DNA of 40,782 nt from DATJMJ01 sp035508795 (GTDB taxonomy: Bacteria; Actinomycetota; Acidimicrobiia; Acidimicrobiales; Palsa-688): the NCBI GenBank assembly GCA_035508795.1, contig DATJMJ010000038.1:1-40782 (forward strand), in the 5' to 3' direction. The position numbers and the translations under genes were made by a program. The notes below the pieces were generated by a model. That model searched no databases, had not been told where the DNA came from, and worked only from the letters and a program-made list of their open reading frames with translations. Below, piece by piece: positions 15,039 to 25,866 of the stretch (positions are counted from its first letter, which is position 1; each line of letters begins with the position of its first letter).

Positions 15039-17863
15039 GCGCGCCACCCCTTTTGCCGGTTCGCCTGCGCTGCGCCCACAAGGCCGCCCCGCTCGCCGTC
15101 GAGGCCGACCACATCAGGTTCAGCTGGGCGCTCGAGGGCGACGGCGCCGGCCGCGGGCAGGTGGCCTACCAGGTTGTCGTCGAGGATGACGAACGGGCCT
15201 CCCCATCGGTTGGGCCTCTCTGGGACAGCGGGCGGGAGCCGTCGGCAGCCTCTACCGGCATCGCCTACTCGGGCCCTGCGCTGTCACCGGCGCACGCTTA
15301 TAGATGGCAGGTCCGGGTGTGGGACGAGCAAGGCCAACTGGGGCCATGGAGCAGGCCTGCGACCTTCGAGACGGCCCTCGGGGGCCCAGAGGCCTGGGAA
15401 GCCTGCTGGATCGGGCTCGGGCACGGCCCGGGCCATTTCGGCGTGCCTTCCGGCGACGGCCTCGCCGACCCTGTCACGGCCGCCATGAGGCCCGCTCCGT
15501 ACCTGCGCCGCTCTTTCGCCATCGAGGGGGAGGTCGCCAAGGCCCGTCTGTACGCCACCGCTCTCGGGGTCTACGAGCTGACCGCCAACGGCCAACGTGT
15601 TGGTGACGCCGTGCTCGCTCCGGGGTGGACCGACTACAACCGGCGCCTGCTTTACCAGGCTTACGACGTCACGGGCCTGTTGCTCCACGGCGAAAATGTC
15701 CTCGGCGCCGTCGTTGCCGACGGCTGGGCATGCGGCTTTTTTGGTTTCGACGCCAAGCGGCGGGGTGCCCATTACAGCCAGGCCCCCCAGTTGCTCGCCC
15801 AGCTCGTCGTGCGCTACAGGGACGGCAGGCAAGAGGTTGTGGGCACCGACGAGCGCTGGCAAAGTTCGACGGGCGCGGTCAAGTACGCCGACCTCCTCAT
15901 GGGCGAGCGGCGGGAAGCAGAGCTCGAGCCCGACGGGTGGGACCGCCCGGGGTACGACGCGTCGGCTTGGCGCCCCGTGATTTGCCGGGAACGCCAGCGC
16001 CGCGAGCTCGGCGGCCCTATCCTGCTCGCCGACCCGGGCCCGCCGGTGCGGGTCACCGAGGAGATCCCCGCAAAAAGCGTTACCAGGCTCCTGGGCGGCA
16101 AACTAATCGCCGACTTCGGCCAAAACCTTGCCGGCTGGTCGCGGCTGGTCGTCAAAAGTCCCGCCGGCACCGTGATAACAGCCCGTCACGGGGAGATGCT
16201 CAACGAGGACGGCAGCCTCTACCTCGACAACCTCCGCACGGCACGCCAGACAGACAGTTACGTGGCCAGAGGGGGCCGGGAGGTCCTCGCCCCCAGGTTC
16301 ACTTTCCACGGCTTCCGATACGCCGAGATCGAGGGGCTGGGCGAGGACCCAGAACCCGGCGACGTCAGCGCTCGGGTAGCTCACTCGGAGATGGAGCGAA
16401 CGGGATGGTTCGAATGCTCGTCCGGGGAGCTCAACAGGCTCTACGCGAACATCGACTGGGGGCAGCGGGGCAATTTCATCAGCATCCCAACCGACTGCCC
16501 GCAGCGCGACGAGCGGCTCGGGTGGCTGGGCGACGCCCAGATCTTCGCAAGGACCGCAGCCTATAACCGAGATGTGGCGGCTTTTTTTTCCAAATGGCTG
16601 GATGATGTGGCTGACAGCCAGCTCCCGTCCGGGGCCTACCCGGATTACGCGCCCCACCTCGGTTACGACCTTCGCTCGGCGGGCTCGCCGGCCTGGGCGG
16701 ACGCCGGCATCATCGTCCCGTGGACGATGTACAAGATGTACGGCGACAGGTCGGACCTCGAGCGCAACTTTGCGTCGATGGAGGCCTGGATGGGCTACCT
16801 GGAGCGGAACAACCCCTACCGGCTCTGGGAAAACGACCTCGGGAGCAATTACGGGGACTGGCTGGCGCCAAAGGGCGACCCGACGCCGCCGGAACTCGTG
16901 GCCACGGCCTACTGGGCTTACGATGCCTTCCTCATGGCGGAGGTGGCGCACGAGACCGGTCGTGCCGCAAAGGCCAAGAAGTACCGCCAGCTCGCCCAGG
17001 AAATCCGCCTCGCTTTCCAGCAGGCGTTCATCAAGCCCGACGGTTCGGTCGGCCACGGCACGCAGACAGGCTATGCCCTGGCCCTGTACTTCGGGCTCGT
17101 CCCCGACGACTTGAAAGCCGCAAGCGCCGCGGCGTTGGTATCGGCTATAGAGGCGGAGGACTGGCACCTCACGACGGGCTTCGTCGGGGTTGGTTACCTG
17201 TTGCCCGCGCTCAGCGCCAACAGTTACTCCGACATCGCTTACCGCGTGCTCGAGCAGAAGTCGTTCCCATCATGGCTGTACACGGTCGACCGCGGTGCGA
17301 CGACGATCTGGGAGCGTTGGGACGGCTGGACGGAGGAGGGGGGCTTCCAGTCTCCGAAGATGAACTCGTTCAACCATTACTCGCTCGGCTCGGTCGGGGA
17401 ATGGCTCTACCGCTACGTCCTCGGCATCGAGCTGGCCCCGGGCGCTGCGGGGTTCGACCGCCTGGTAGTGAGGCCCCACCCCGGGGGCTCTCTCAGCTAC
17501 GCCCGTGGTTCGTACAAATCGGCTCGGGGAGAGATCAGGACGGCGTGGCGTAGGGAGGGTGGCGAGCTCGAGGTCGATATCGAGTTGCCGCCCAACGTCA
17601 CCGCCAGCGTTCGCATCCCCTCGGCGAGCCCGGTCTCGGTCGTCGGGCCCGACGGCAGGGGGCCTACTACGGTGGCGCACTACCCCGGCGCCCTCGGCGA
17701 GCTCGAAGCGGTGTTCGAAGTGGGATCGGGGAGGTACTCCTTCACCGGGCCGGACCTTCCGCCAAGGGGCGCGCGCGGCGGGGAGGGTGGTCACGACCTC
17801 CCGCGCGAGCTCGGCCCTGTGGCCCGGGCTAGACGGCCGCCGCAGGGCGGATATTCGCGTTGA
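15035..17863 (+). CDS. GH78 alpha-L-rhamnosidase, cytoplasmic
   Basis: Inverting glycosidase removing terminal alpha-L-rhamnose. The 942-residue protein has the family order: N-terminal beta domains (FSWALEGDGAG, AHAYRWQVRVWDEQG), the accessory domain with NGQRVGDAVLAPGWTDY, the (alpha/alpha)6 catalytic domain and a C-terminal beta domain. The catalytic region DCPQRDERLGWLGDAQ puts the expected general-acid Glu at residue 493. NSFNHYSLGSVGEWLY puts the likely base Glu at residue 789. There is no signal peptide, so substrates must be imported first, presumably by the three genes upstream. Its 3' end overlaps the convergent oxidase gene by 35 bases. Confidence 0.95.
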   Translation: MSAPPLLPVRLRCAHKAAPLAVEADHIRFSWALEGDGAGRGQVAYQVVVEDDERASPSVGPLWDSGREPSAASTGIAYSGPALSPAHAYRWQVRVWDEQGQLGPWSRPATFETALGGPEAWEACWIGLGHGPGHFGVPSGDGLADPVTAAMRPAPYLRRSFAIEGEVAKARLYATALGVYELTANGQRVGDAVLAPGWTDYNRRLLYQAYDVTGLLLHGENVLGAVVADGWACGFFGFDAKRRGAHYSQAPQLLAQLVVRYRDGRQEVVGTDERWQSSTGAVKYADLLMGERREAELEPDGWDRPGYDASAWRPVICRERQRRELGGPILLADPGPPVRVTEEIPAKSVTRLLGGKLIADFGQNLAGWSRLVVKSPAGTVITARHGEMLNEDGSLYLDNLRTARQTDSYVARGGREVLAPRFTFHGFRYAEIEGLGEDPEPGDVSARVAHSEMERTGWFECSSGELNRLYANIDWGQRGNFISIPTDCPQRDERLGWLGDAQIFARTAAYNRDVAAFFSKWLDDVADSQLPSGAYPDYAPHLGYDLRSAGSPAWADAGIIVPWTMYKMYGDRSDLERNFASMEAWMGYLERNNPYRLWENDLGSNYGDWLAPKGDPTPPELVATAYWAYDAFLMAEVAHETGRAAKAKKYRQLAQEIRLAFQQAFIKPDGSVGHGTQTGYALALYFGLVPDDLKAASAAALVSAIEAEDWHLTTGFVGVGYLLPALSANSYSDIAYRVLEQKSFPSWLYTVDRGATTIWERWDGWTEEGGFQSPKMNSFNHYSLGSVGEWLYRYVLGIELAPGAAGFDRLVVRPHPGGSLSYARGSYKSARGEIRTAWRREGGELEVDIELPPNVTASVRIPSASPVSVVGPDGRGPTTVAHYPGALGELEAVFEVGSGRYSFTGPDLPPRGARGGEGGHDLPRELGPVARARRPPQGGYSR

Positions 17864-19238
17864 GGTGAAAGACGTTGCCCGGGTCGTACTTCGCCTTCAG
17901 CTTGCTGAGCCGCTCGTACTTCTCCGGGCCGTAGCTGGCGACCACCCGGTCCTGTTCGAGGTCGGCGACGAAGTTCACGTAGCCCCCTACCGCACTTGCG
18001 TAAGGGGCAAGGTCTGACCAAAAAGACCGCACCCACTCCCGGTCGGTTTCGAGCAACTCGGCGGTGGGCGCGACCGCTGCGATGTTGAGCACGTAATGTG
18101 CGCTCCGGCTCACTCCGAAGGCCGTCTCGTCGTCGCGGTGACGGGCGTACTCACCTCCGAGGTTGAACATCGGCATGAACGACATCGGTGACGCTTTGTG
18201 GGGAAGGTGCCTGGCGATCACGTCGATCACCGGGTCGCTCAACTCGTCGAGCGAGACCGACTTCTCATAGGCGCGGATACCCCACGGGGCGCTTTCGTCG
18301 AACATCTGCTGCAACTGCGCGTAGGGGAGCGGCGCGTCGAAAGCAAAGGTCGGAGGGGCCGCATCACGTAGTTGTGCGACGGCTCGGGAGTGCGCTTCGG
18401 CTGTCCCGAACCCGACCAGGAGCACCGCCATGCCGGTCACGCCCCGGTACTGCTCGGGCACGAAAGGCGCCGGAGGTGCGTTCAAGCCGGCCAAGAAGGC
18501 TGCCACGTCGTCGGGCAGTTGCGCCACCTGGTCGCGGGCGGCCCTGAATGCCGCGGGACCGTGATCGAGGTCCCAGAACGACAGAGCGAACTGCACCAGC
18601 GGGCCAACCTCGTGCAACCGGAACTCGAAGGCCGTGACGACGCCGAAATTGCCGCCGCCTCCCCGCAGGCCCCAGAACAAGTCAGGGTGGTCCTCGGCCG
18701 ACGCCCGGACGATGGCGCCGTCGGCTGTCACGACCTCCGCCGATACGAGGTTGTCGCAACTCAGGCCTGCTTTGCGCGTCAGCCAGCCGATCCCGCCCCC
18801 GAGAGCCAACCCGCCCACACCCGTGTGGCTGATGAAGCCTCCCGGTGCGGCCAAGGCGTGTTCCTGCGTCGCCGCGTCGAGTTGGGACCAGCGAGCCCCA
18901 CCGCCGCAAACAACGCGTTTGGCGAGCGGGTCGACACGGACGTCGGACATCAGCCCGAGGTCGATCATTACAGCGTCGTCGGCGATGCACGAGCCGGAAA
19001 AGTTGTGCCCGCCGCCGCGTACTGCGATGTCCCGCCCCGCGTTTCGGGCGAGCGCGACGGCTTCCACGACATCTGCGGTGGAGGTCGCCTGGACGATCAC
19101 CCACGGACGGCGGTCGATATGGCCGTTCCAAACGCACGCTGCCCGCACTGCGTCGTAGTCGCTGTCGGCGGCTGTCACGACCCTGCCGGCAAACCTTCCC
19201 CCGGTCGGCCCCGAAACGCCTTGGACGTCGTCTGCCAC
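17829..19238 (-). CDS. FAD-linked oxidase, berberine-bridge-enzyme type
   Basis: A 469-residue flavoprotein with a PCMH-type FAD domain and a C-terminal BBE segment (DPGNVFHLNANI). IAVRGGGHNFSGSC places the likely covalent 8-alpha-histidyl flavin link at about His78. The second covalent site (Cys) of bicovalent members is absent: the string is SHTGVGGLALGGGIG. EDHPDLFWGLRGGGGNFGVVTAFEF is the other family hallmark. These enzymes oxidise alcohols, sugars or alkaloids with oxygen; the substrate here is unknown. I chose the GTG at 19238, preceded by GGAGG with six bases of spacing. The longer open frame to 19742 is basic noise. It faces and overlaps the rhamnosidase gene. Confidence 0.9.
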   Translation of the reverse strand: MADDVQGVSGPTGGRFAGRVVTAADSDYDAVRAACVWNGHIDRRPWVIVQATSTADVVEAVALARNAGRDIAVRGGGHNFSGSCIADDAVMIDLGLMSDVRVDPLAKRVVCGGGARWSQLDAATQEHALAAPGGFISHTGVGGLALGGGIGWLTRKAGLSCDNLVSAEVVTADGAIVRASAEDHPDLFWGLRGGGGNFGVVTAFEFRLHEVGPLVQFALSFWDLDHGPAAFRAARDQVAQLPDDVAAFLAGLNAPPAPFVPEQYRGVTGMAVLLVGFGTAEAHSRAVAQLRDAAPPTFAFDAPLPYAQLQQMFDESAPWGIRAYEKSVSLDELSDPVIDVIARHLPHKASPMSFMPMFNLGGEYARHRDDETAFGVSRSAHYVLNIAAVAPTAELLETDREWVRSFWSDLAPYASAVGGYVNFVADLEQDRVVASYGPEKYERLSKLKAKYDPGNVFHLNANIRPAAAV

Positions 19239-19455
19239 AGTCGCCTCCTGTCCGCGCGCCTTGTGCCGGCGTGCCAGCGACCATATTGGAGAAACCGTCC
19301 CGGCGCAATCCTCGTGCGAATGGCGCTGGAGGCCAACTCTGGGCGCGCTCGAGCATCCCCGCCCGGGTTGACGAAGCGCGACCAGTGTGAGCCGAATTGT
19401 GGGCCGATTTTCAACGCGCCCGGCGCCCACCCGCCAGGCGCCCGACATTCCGCAA

Positions 19456-20430
19456 TCAGAAGGAAGGTTGGCGACCGCCGGAGTTGACTTGGCCCTCGGC
19501 GACCAGCCACGAGAGCGATTCGAAGACCGCTTCGAGGGAGGTGTACCGGGGCTGGTAACCGAGCACCTGCTTGGCTTTTTGGATGCTGATGGAAGGCGAG
19601 CGGGCGATGTGCTCCCAAGTCGCGGTCGCATCCTCCTTGTCCCATCCGTCTTTCCAGCTCTCGTAGGGCCGGAACGACAACCGGGCGGGTTGCCCGAACC
19701 AACCGGCGACTGCCTCGGCATAGCCACGCAAGGTGAGAGCACGTTCAGAGACGACGTGGAAGGCTTCGCCGGAGGCCATTTCCGGCTGCTCCAGTGCTTC
19801 TACGAATGCCTGCGCGACGTCGTCCGCGTGCACGTGGTGGACTGTTTCCAGGCCGAAGTTGGGCAGGTCGAGCTCCTCGCCGCATGCCAGCCGCTCGAAA
19901 ACCTCGACGTTGAAGTTGCCTGCCGGGTTGACGGGGGGCCAACCAGGGCCGACGATGTGGCCCGGGTGCAGCACTGTGCAGCGCAGCGCCCCGCGGCGCG
20001 CCTCGCCGAGCAACAAGTCTTCGACCGCCTTTTTTTTCACTCCGTAATCGCCGAACGGCCGCCGAACGGCTTGCTCGGTGAGCGGGACTTCTACGCCGTG
20101 CCCGTGCACCCAGATGGTGCCGCAATGCAGCAGGTAACTCGCGACGGGTGCTAGCGCATTTGCGAGGTGAGCCGCCGAGGGCACGTCGTAGCAAACCAGA
20201 TCTATGACGGCACCCGGCTTGCCTGCTGCCACCCTGGGGCCAAAGGTGCCCGCTTGGTCCTCGGCCACCCGGTCGAGGTGGACGACCTCGACTTCGTCCC
20301 AAGCCGGGTGTTGCACGTACGGCTGCCGGCCCCCCCGGCTCATTGCCACCACCTCGTGCCCGGCTGCGACGAGCCTGGGCACCAGGTAGCTGCCGATATG
20401 ACCGGTGGCCCCGACGACGACGACCTTCAC
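19456..20430 (-). CDS. NAD-dependent epimerase/dehydratase (extended SDR)
   Basis: Rossmann-fold oxidoreductase of about 324 residues. The nucleotide motif is VVVVGATGHIGSYLVPRL at the N-terminus and the YxxxK pair is in DYGVKKKAVEDLL. HHVHADDVAQAFVEALEQP is typical of the sugar-nucleotide-epimerase branch. The string VLHPGHIVGPGWPPVNPAGN is also typical. The substrate is unknown. An outer TTG at 20436 exists. I prefer the GTG at 20430, because TAACGT (20438-20443, minus strand) lies 7 bases upstream, the spacing of a leaderless start. The DUF6458-like gene lies 10 bases upstream, so an operon is equally possible. Confidence 0.88.
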   Translation of the reverse strand: MKVVVVGATGHIGSYLVPRLVAAGHEVVAMSRGGRQPYVQHPAWDEVEVVHLDRVAEDQAGTFGPRVAAGKPGAVIDLVCYDVPSAAHLANALAPVASYLLHCGTIWVHGHGVEVPLTEQAVRRPFGDYGVKKKAVEDLLLGEARRGALRCTVLHPGHIVGPGWPPVNPAGNFNVEVFERLACGEELDLPNFGLETVHHVHADDVAQAFVEALEQPEMASGEAFHVVSERALTLRGYAEAVAGWFGQPARLSFRPYESWKDGWDKEDATATWEHIARSPSISIQKAKQVLGYQPRYTSLEAVFESLSWLVAEGQVNSGGRQPSF

Positions 20431-20437
20431 ACCCAAG

Positions 20438-20443
20438 ACGTTA
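20438..20443 (-). promoter_or_regulatory. Candidate -10 hexamer for leaderless SDR transcript
   Basis: TAACGT on the minus strand, 7 bases before the GTG at 20430, with no Shine-Dalgarno sequence between. It overlaps the stop codon of the upstream small membrane gene. Only the hexamer and spacing support it; I see no clear -35. Confidence 0.3.
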
Positions 20444-20713
20444 TGGCATTACGTCTTGGTGCTCCACTACTCGCTCGCGGCCGCTCGGCGTGTACTGGAT
20501 GCTTTCGCGGCTGACGGCCCTGCGGTTCGAGCCGGCGAAGAAGACCGCTCCTCCGATGATCACCGAAATAATCCCGACGACCAGGAGTATGACGCCGACC
20601 GTGTTGATGTTGAACCCGGTGGTCGTGACGGTAACGGCCCAACTCAGGACGGCGCCTACGACAACGAGCACGAGGCCCAAACCGATCAGTCCGGTACCGG
20701 CTCCTCTGTACAT
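20441..20713 (-). CDS. DUF6458-like small membrane protein
   Basis: A 90-residue protein with two hydrophobic helices, GLIGLGLVLVVVGAVLSWAV and VGVILLVVGIISVIIGGAVFF, joined by the short loop TVTTTGFNINT. A polar tail rich in Arg and Glu follows. This two-helix form with FNINTVGVILL in the middle matches the actinobacterial DUF6458 proteins as I remember them. Function is unknown. ATG at 20713 follows GGGAGAG. It is upstream of and codirectional with the SDR gene, 10 bases apart. Confidence 0.8.
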   Translation of the reverse strand: MYRGAGTGLIGLGLVLVVVGAVLSWAVTVTTTGFNINTVGVILLVVGIISVIIGGAVFFAGSNRRAVSRESIQYTPSGRERVVEHQDVMP

Positions 20714-20971
20714 TTGTTCTCTCCCTTTTTCAGTCCGGCGGGGCGCTTTGGCCGGCGCTCGGTTTATGGCTGCCGAAAAGCTTGCGGGAGGACTTGTACC
20801 CAGCTCGTTGTCGTTTCATTTATGCGCCGGAAAGAAGGGAACCCCTGTGCCTACCCGGCGTCACGAGAAATGCGCTCACAGGCTCGGCAAAGGCTCGCCT
20901 GAAGCTCAGCTCAGGCTTGCTCCGCGGGCCCGGCACCGGCTGGGCCCCGCGCCCGGCGCCCGGCGCCGCGC

Positions 20972-22006
20972 TCAGGCCGAACGCAACGCCAGGTCGTCGA
21001 GCAACCTGTCGGCCATGCCTGCGAGCGTTTCGCGGACGGCTTTCACACCCGAGGCAGCACCGTTGCCTTTTCGCGGGACGGCGCGGCTTGAAGGGGGCGG
21101 CATCGCGCTTACAGCCTCAGCAGCGCGGTGCGCCCAGCGCCTGCCTTCTGCAATCGAGCTTTGGACAGCATCGGTAGCAAGGATTATGTCGCGGGCCTTG
21201 TCGAGCTCCGGGCCATCCAGCGGGCGCGCGAGGAGGGCGGCGAGCTCGGGACCTGCTTCACGATCGGCCAGCGCGCGTATCACCGGGAGCGTGTAGGTAC
21301 CTTCCAACATGTCGTGCCCTGCCGGTTTGCCGAGCTCGGCCTCGGTGCAGACAAGGTCCCGGACGTCGTCCCATATCTGGAAAGCCATACCGAAGGAATG
21401 GCCGAAGCGGGCGAGCGCCTCGACCTCACCTGCGGGCGCCTCGGAGACGATGCCGCCTATTTTCGCCGAGGCGGACAACAAGGAGGCCGTCTTGGACGAG
21501 ATCGCCTCGAAGTAGGCCTCCTCGGGCCGCCCGGTCGAAAACGCATAGCGCAGTTGCGCCATTTCTCCCTGGCAGAGCTTGCTGATCGTGGTAGCGAGCA
21601 CGTTGACGACCTTCGTCCCCAGCCCCGCGGCGATCTCGGAGGCCTTCGCCAGGAGGAAATCTCCCGCAAGGATGGCCACGAGGTTGCCCCAACGTGCGTT
21701 GACGCTTTCGACGCCGCGCCTGGAGCTGGCCTCGTCTATCACGTCGTCGTGGTAGAGCGAGCCCATGTGGACAAGCTCTATCGACACAGCTCCTTGGACC
21801 ACACGCTGGCCGGCTGTCGCACCAGTCGCTGCCGCGGACGCCACCGACAGCGCCGGGCGAAGCCTCTTGCCTCCCGCGTCGACGAGATGGGCCGCCACTT
21901 CTGACAGGAGCGGTTCGGGGCAGGCGACCGCCAGGCGGAGCTCAGATTCGACCCGGGCAAGGCTTTCGTCGAGGCCGGGAAGGGAGAGGAGCTCCCAGAC
22001 GTTCAT
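20972..22006 (-). CDS. Trans-polyprenyl diphosphate synthase
   Basis: Extends allylic diphosphates with isopentenyl diphosphate, probably to the C35-C45 chain for menaquinone. The 344-residue protein has the first Asp-rich motif HMGSLYHDDVIDEASSRRG, the lead-in GGKRLRPAL and the second motif GMAFQIWDDVRDL. EMAQLRYAF and SKTASLLSASAKIGG are further family marks. Residues beside DDVID are small, consistent with a long-chain product, but length cannot be fixed from sequence by eye. A linker of about 25 residues near the C-terminus (PPPSSRAVPRKGNGA) is unusual. I chose ATG at 22006 (MNVWELLSLPG). The frame extends upstream but is unlike protein. Confidence 0.9.
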   Translation of the reverse strand: MNVWELLSLPGLDESLARVESELRLAVACPEPLLSEVAAHLVDAGGKRLRPALSVASAAATGATAGQRVVQGAVSIELVHMGSLYHDDVIDEASSRRGVESVNARWGNLVAILAGDFLLAKASEIAAGLGTKVVNVLATTISKLCQGEMAQLRYAFSTGRPEEAYFEAISSKTASLLSASAKIGGIVSEAPAGEVEALARFGHSFGMAFQIWDDVRDLVCTEAELGKPAGHDMLEGTYTLPVIRALADREAGPELAALLARPLDGPELDKARDIILATDAVQSSIAEGRRWAHRAAEAVSAMPPPSSRAVPRKGNGAASGVKAVRETLAGMADRLLDDLALRSA

Positions 22007-22435
22007 TACTTGACGATATGCGACGGCCTGGGCCAAGTTCGAACCGGTGCAACTCGTCGCGCGTTCAGGGGGCCTCCGGCAAGCATCGTGGAGAGCAGTG
22101 CGGGCGGTGCCTGGCAGCGCCGGGCAGCGCGGGCGGTGCCGGCAGTGACGAGCGCCGCGGCAGGCCGGATGGAGGGGCACTTGGGGCGCGTGGGGCAGCC
22201 CAACGCCCGGTTGCAGCCGGCGAGTGGTAAGACGAGCGATGGTGGTACCGAGGACCTACGCCTCTGTGGCGCTGGCCCTCTGAAGATGGAGGCTACGGGT
22301 ACACTGGGGTTCTCAAGAACCCGATGGAAAGGGTATTGATGGCTTGCATTGGGAGCTGGGTAGGGACCGCAGGCAAGGGCGGTACTTGCTCGCTCACGGT
22401 GCTGAGCACGGGATCTGCTGAGGAGGCTGCGAGCG
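22007..22435. other. 429-base non-coding region upstream of clpC
   Basis: Divergent region between the polyprenyl synthase and clpC. An open frame of 109 codons at 22010-22339 looks like noise: low complexity, Arg/Gly-rich, no ribosome site. It holds a 12-base direct repeat GCGGGCGGTGCC at 22100-22111 and 22129-22140, and the inverted repeat described separately. I see no RNA gene. Confidence 0.5.
22307..22322. promoter_or_regulatory. Inverted repeat at a likely clpC transcription start
   Basis: GGGTTCT-CA-AGAACCC, perfect 7-base arms around two bases. It begins one base after a TACACT hexamer (22300-22305) that could serve as a -10, so the arms would cover the +1 position, a classic repressor site. 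It differs from the HAIR (HspR) box CTTGAGT-N7-ACTCAAG and I cannot match it to ClgR. No clear -35 is visible. Confidence 0.4.
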
Positions 22436-24928
<2,493 letters not shown>

Positions 24929-24993
24929 CCTGGCGGCGGCCACTTAGCAGGCCAAAACTGCGGCACGGGCGCAGGGCAGCCTTTGCCGCAGTT

Positions 24994-25866
24994 TTGGTGA
25001 TAGTCGTCGCCTCGCTCAGTGGGTGTGGAGCGGTCGCCGACGTCCGTGTCGACGTACTTCGCTCCGGCGGGGGTTCGGTGAGCGTCACCGTGACGTTCCC
25101 CAAGGGCACCGCCTCGGCGATCGAGGACCTCAAGGCTGGCTTGCCCCTGGCGGACCTTCGCCAAGCAGGTTGGGCGGTGACCGGTCCGGACGTGCTACCC
25201 GGTGGGAGCACGGTGGTGTCAGCCAGCCATCCCTTCCAACGGCTGTCGCAGCTGCCGGACCTCGTGGCCGATATCGCCGGCAACGGCCCCCCGGGCGAGA
25301 GGCCGTTCCGCTTGTCGGTTTCGGAGCGCCACGGCTTCCTCGACGACCACTTCGCGGTTTCGGGGACGGTTGACCTGTCGTGCTCGCTCTCGTGCTTCGA
25401 TGACCCCCACCTGCAACAAGACGTTGGCTATCCCCTCGGCCTGCCCCCCTCCCAGCTTGCCCAGCTGCTCGGCCCCGACCCCTCCCGCGAGCTCACCTTC
25501 GCATTTCAGGTTGCCCTCCCGGGTGCTATCGGGCGGGCCGACACACCCACCCGTACCGGCAACCTCCTCGAGTGGCGGCCGAGCTTGGGTCGCAAGCTGG
25601 CCCTCCAGGCAACGTCGCGAGTGGTCAATACCGCCACGGTGTGGTTACTGACCGCCGCCATTGCGGCAGGTACGGTCCTGGCCCTGTCGACTGCGGTCGT
25701 CGCCCTCCGGCGGCGGCGCCGCGGCGCAGGCCGCCCCAAGGCCCGTCCGGGAGGCGGCCAGGGCGGCCCAGGTGGCCCAGGTGGCCCAGGTGGCCCAGGT
25801 GGCTCAGGCAGGCCGAGCGGCCTCCGTAGCGGTCACAGGGCCCCGGCTAACCTACGGCCCCGATGA
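24994..25866 (+). CDS. LppM-like lipoprotein with C-terminal membrane anchor; true start probably upstream
   Basis: Secreted, membrane-attached protein of unknown role. From the TTG at 24994 it is 290 residues. A lipobox LSGC occurs only about 10 residues in, too short for a signal peptide. The same frame stays open upstream and reads RRAAFAAVLVIVVASLSGCG after RPKLRHG, a perfect lipoprotein signal. However, only CTG codons (24925 or 24958) could start it. The beta-rich middle resembles the LppM domain. It is followed by a transmembrane helix (VWLLTAAIAAGTVLALS), RRRRR and a Gly-Pro repeat tail encoded by a 9-base tandem repeat. The end overlaps radA as ATGA. Confidence 0.65.
   Translation: MVIVVASLSGCGAVADVRVDVLRSGGGSVSVTVTFPKGTASAIEDLKAGLPLADLRQAGWAVTGPDVLPGGSTVVSASHPFQRLSQLPDLVADIAGNGPPGERPFRLSVSERHGFLDDHFAVSGTVDLSCSLSCFDDPHLQQDVGYPLGLPPSQLAQLLGPDPSRELTFAFQVALPGAIGRADTPTRTGNLLEWRPSLGRKLALQATSRVVNTATVWLLTAAIAAGTVLALSTAVVALRRRRRGAGRPKARPGGGQGGPGGPGGPGGPGGSGRPSGLRSGHRAPANLRPR
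25762..25806 (+). repeat. Five 9-base tandem repeats encoding Gly-Gly-Pro
   Basis: Five head-to-tail units of GGTGGCCCA: the first unit has C at position 3 and the last has GGCTCA. They sit in the 3' part of the lipoprotein gene and encode a (GGP)n tail after the membrane anchor. Unit identity suggests slippage, so copy number probably varies between strains without breaking the frame. Confidence 0.85.
25848..25853 (+). promoter_or_regulatory. Candidate -10 hexamer for radA
   Basis: TAACCT nine bases before the radA ATG, with no ribosome-binding site between. This would give a leader of zero to two bases. It lies inside the end of the lipoprotein gene, so it would let radA be expressed independently. 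Confidence 0.35.

Noticed and set aside
19239..19742. N-terminal extension of the FAD oxidase frame
   Set aside because: The sequence is Arg/Pro/Ser noise, overlaps the SDR gene, and a good ribosome site marks GTG at 19238.
20714..20971. Possible small gene or RNA between the DUF6458-like and polyprenyl synthase genes
   Set aside because: No frame with a ribosome site and protein-like composition, and no convincing RNA fold; only GC-rich partial inverted repeats.
22100..22140. Short direct repeat as a possible CRISPR or iteron array
   Set aside because: Only two copies of 12 bases; too few and too short for either.
22010..22339. 109-codon plus-strand open frame upstream of clpC
   Set aside because: No ribosome site, biased composition, and it covers the likely clpC promoter.
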